NCBI GenBank assembly: GCA_050942555.1 | Contig: JBMNNN010000114.1 | Span: 1 to 6,748, forward strand | DNA length: 6,748 nucleotides | Reading direction: 5' to 3' | From: JAAYXU01 sp050942555 | Lineage (GTDB): Bacteria; Bacillota; Clostridia; Christensenellales; UMGS416 | Part shown: piece after piece, positions 6,082 through 6,748 of the stretch | Layout of the letters: every line of letters starts with the position of its first letter | Numbering within the stretch: the stretch's first letter is position 1 | Position numbers and translations under genes: made by a program | Notes under the pieces: model-generated | Told to the model about the DNA's origin: nothing | The model's database searches: none | What the model saw: only the letters and a program-made list of their open reading frames with translations

Positions 6082-6088
6082 CTCCTTT
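6082..6088 (-). promoter_or_regulatory. Ribosome binding site that fixes the flaG start
   Basis: The minus strand reads AAAGGAG, 7 nt before the ATG at 6074. The longer in-frame start at 6131 has no such element and sits in a stem-loop, so this site decides the start. Confidence 0.8.
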
Positions 6089-6105
6089 CTCGTGTCTGTA
6101 CAGGA

Positions 6106-6137
6106 ACACCAATGGCGCCCTGCGGCGCCATTGGTGT
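6106..6137. terminator. Perfect 14-bp stem-loop between flagellin and flaG
   Basis: Bases 6106-6119 are exactly complementary to 6124-6137, giving a 14-bp perfect stem (9 G-C pairs) with a 4-nt loop. It starts 11 nt after the flagellin stop codon on the minus strand. The sequence following the stem on that strand is TCCTGTACAG, with no real T-run, so it may terminate only partly, or protect the 3' end of the abundant flagellin mRNA while letting some transcription continue into flaG-fliD-fliS. As the stem is symmetric it reads the same on both strands. Confidence 0.8.
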
Positions 6138-6148
6138 CGCGTTGGGAC

Positions 6149-6748
6149 TTACTGCAGCAGCTGAAGCACCTGCTGGGGCAGCTGGTTGGCCTGTGCCAGC
6201 ATGGCCTGGGCAGCCTGACTGAGTATGTTCATCTTCGTATACTCCATCATCTCCTTAGCCATGTCGACGTCGCGGATGCGGGACTCGGCGGCCGTCAGGT
6301 TCTCGGCCGAGGTCCCCAGGTTGTTGATCGTGTGCTCGAGGCGGTTCTGATACGATCCGAGCTTCGAGCGCTGTTCGGTGACCATGCTGATCGCCTGATC
6401 GATGGCCGTGATGGTGTCTCCGGCGTTGGCCGTCGTATCCACCGCAAGGCCCGATATCGTATCGCGCTTGCCGGTTATCAGTATGTTCACCTCGTCGCCC
6501 TCGATCGGGGTGTTCGCGCCGGTGATGGTGATATACTGGCCCGACTCGAATATGTCGCCGAACGTGGCGCTGGCCAGCGTGAATGTCGGATTGACGCCTT
6601 CCGCGTCGGCCGTGACGCTCCTCTCAACGCCGTTAATGGTGACTGTGGCCACGGCGGCTGTGCCCGCGGCGCCGGCCGTCGTGATCTCGAGCTTGATCTC
6701 GAGGTCGTTGGACTGGGTGTAGTTTGCCAGCGATATGCCGCCCGCGAC
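6149..6748 (-). CDS. hag: Flagellin, C-terminal part (5' truncated by window end)
   Basis: The last 199 residues of flagellin, the filament subunit. The frame is open to the window edge, so the N-terminal D0/D1 domain is outside. The C-terminal D1/D0 helices are unmistakable: SKLGSYQNRLEHTINNLGTSAENL, AAESRIRDVDMAKEMMEYTK, and the end QAAQAMLAQANQLPQQVLQLLQ. Ahead of these (visible residues 1-110) is a Thr/Ala/Gly-rich beta-type variable domain with TVTINGVERSV and GQYITITGANTPIEGDEVNILITG, the surface-exposed part that is often antigenic or glycosylated. No cysteine is present in the visible part, as is usual for flagellins. FliS, encoded downstream, should bind the C-terminal helix. A GTG at 6652 could look like a start but is an internal valine. 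The promoter, expected to be sigma-D type, is outside the window. Confidence 0.95.
   Translation of the reverse strand, partial: VAGGISLANYTQSNDLEIKLEITTAGAAGTAAVATVTINGVERSVTADAEGVNPTFTLASATFGDIFESGQYITITGANTPIEGDEVNILITGKRDTISGLAVDTTANAGDTITAIDQAISMVTEQRSKLGSYQNRLEHTINNLGTSAENLTAAESRIRDVDMAKEMMEYTKMNILSQAAQAMLAQANQLPQQVLQLLQ

Noticed and set aside
6075..6131. 19-codon N-terminal extension of FlaG
   Set aside because: It would start inside the stem-loop after flagellin and lacks a ribosome binding site, whereas the ATG at 6074 has AAAGGAG at good spacing.
6075..6148. Possible sigma-D (sigma-28) promoter for flaG-fliD-fliS
   Set aside because: No TAAA-N15-GCCGATAA-like pair was found in the 74-nt gap; the hairpin fills most of it.
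6402..6722. 106-codon plus-strand open frame antisense to flagellin
   Set aside because: It mirrors the flagellin variable domain in the opposite strand; Val/Ser/Pro-rich shadow with no independent signals.

Overview
The window is GC-rich (roughly 60% or more by eye) and gene-dense. It looks like chromosome from a motile, endospore-forming member of the Bacillota, most likely a high-GC lineage of Clostridia. The reasons are a Firmicutes-type flagellar filament cluster, the sporulation genes yabP and yabQ (known only from endospore formers and their relatives), strong AAGGAGG-type ribosome binding sites, and a lipoprotein and signal-anchor protein of Gram-positive style. The exact genus cannot be fixed from the sequence.

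Layout: two convergent gene groups meet near position 2310-2345. On the plus strand (1-2308) lie the end of a YpsC/RlmL-family 23S rRNA methyltransferase, a membrane-anchored calcineurin-like metallophosphoesterase (YkuE-like), and a lipoprotein with an SH3b domain and a divergent YkuD L,D-transpeptidase domain. Overlaps of 28 bp and 4 bp suggest one transcript. On the minus strand, reading from 6748 down to 2346, lie the C-terminal part of flagellin, flaG, fliD, fliS, a FliT-like chaperone, yabP and yabQ.

The flagellar part follows the order hag-flaG-fliD-fliS-fliT known from Bacillus. Flagellin is the filament subunit, FlaG a small filament or cap-associated protein, FliD the cap that folds flagellin at the tip, FliS the flagellin export chaperone and FliT the probable FliD chaperone. 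A perfect 14-bp hairpin separates flagellin from flaG and probably sets flagellin mRNA apart from its lower-expressed partners. From flaG to the fliT-like gene the gaps are only 6-16 nt. An 82-nt AT-rich gap then separates fliT from yabP; it carries repeated TACTGC motifs, an inverted repeat and a candidate sigma-E-like promoter. yabP and yabQ are tightly coupled (13 nt, with the yabQ ribosome binding site overlapping the yabP stop).

No mobile element, CRISPR array, tRNA or rRNA was seen, and there is no gene-free stretch over 300 bp. I found no convincing previously undescribed system. The points most worth a second look are the placement of the sporulation pair yabPQ directly behind a flagellar filament operon, the structured AT-rich gap between them, the intercistronic hairpin after flagellin, and the atypical active-site motif of the L,D-transpeptidase lipoprotein.
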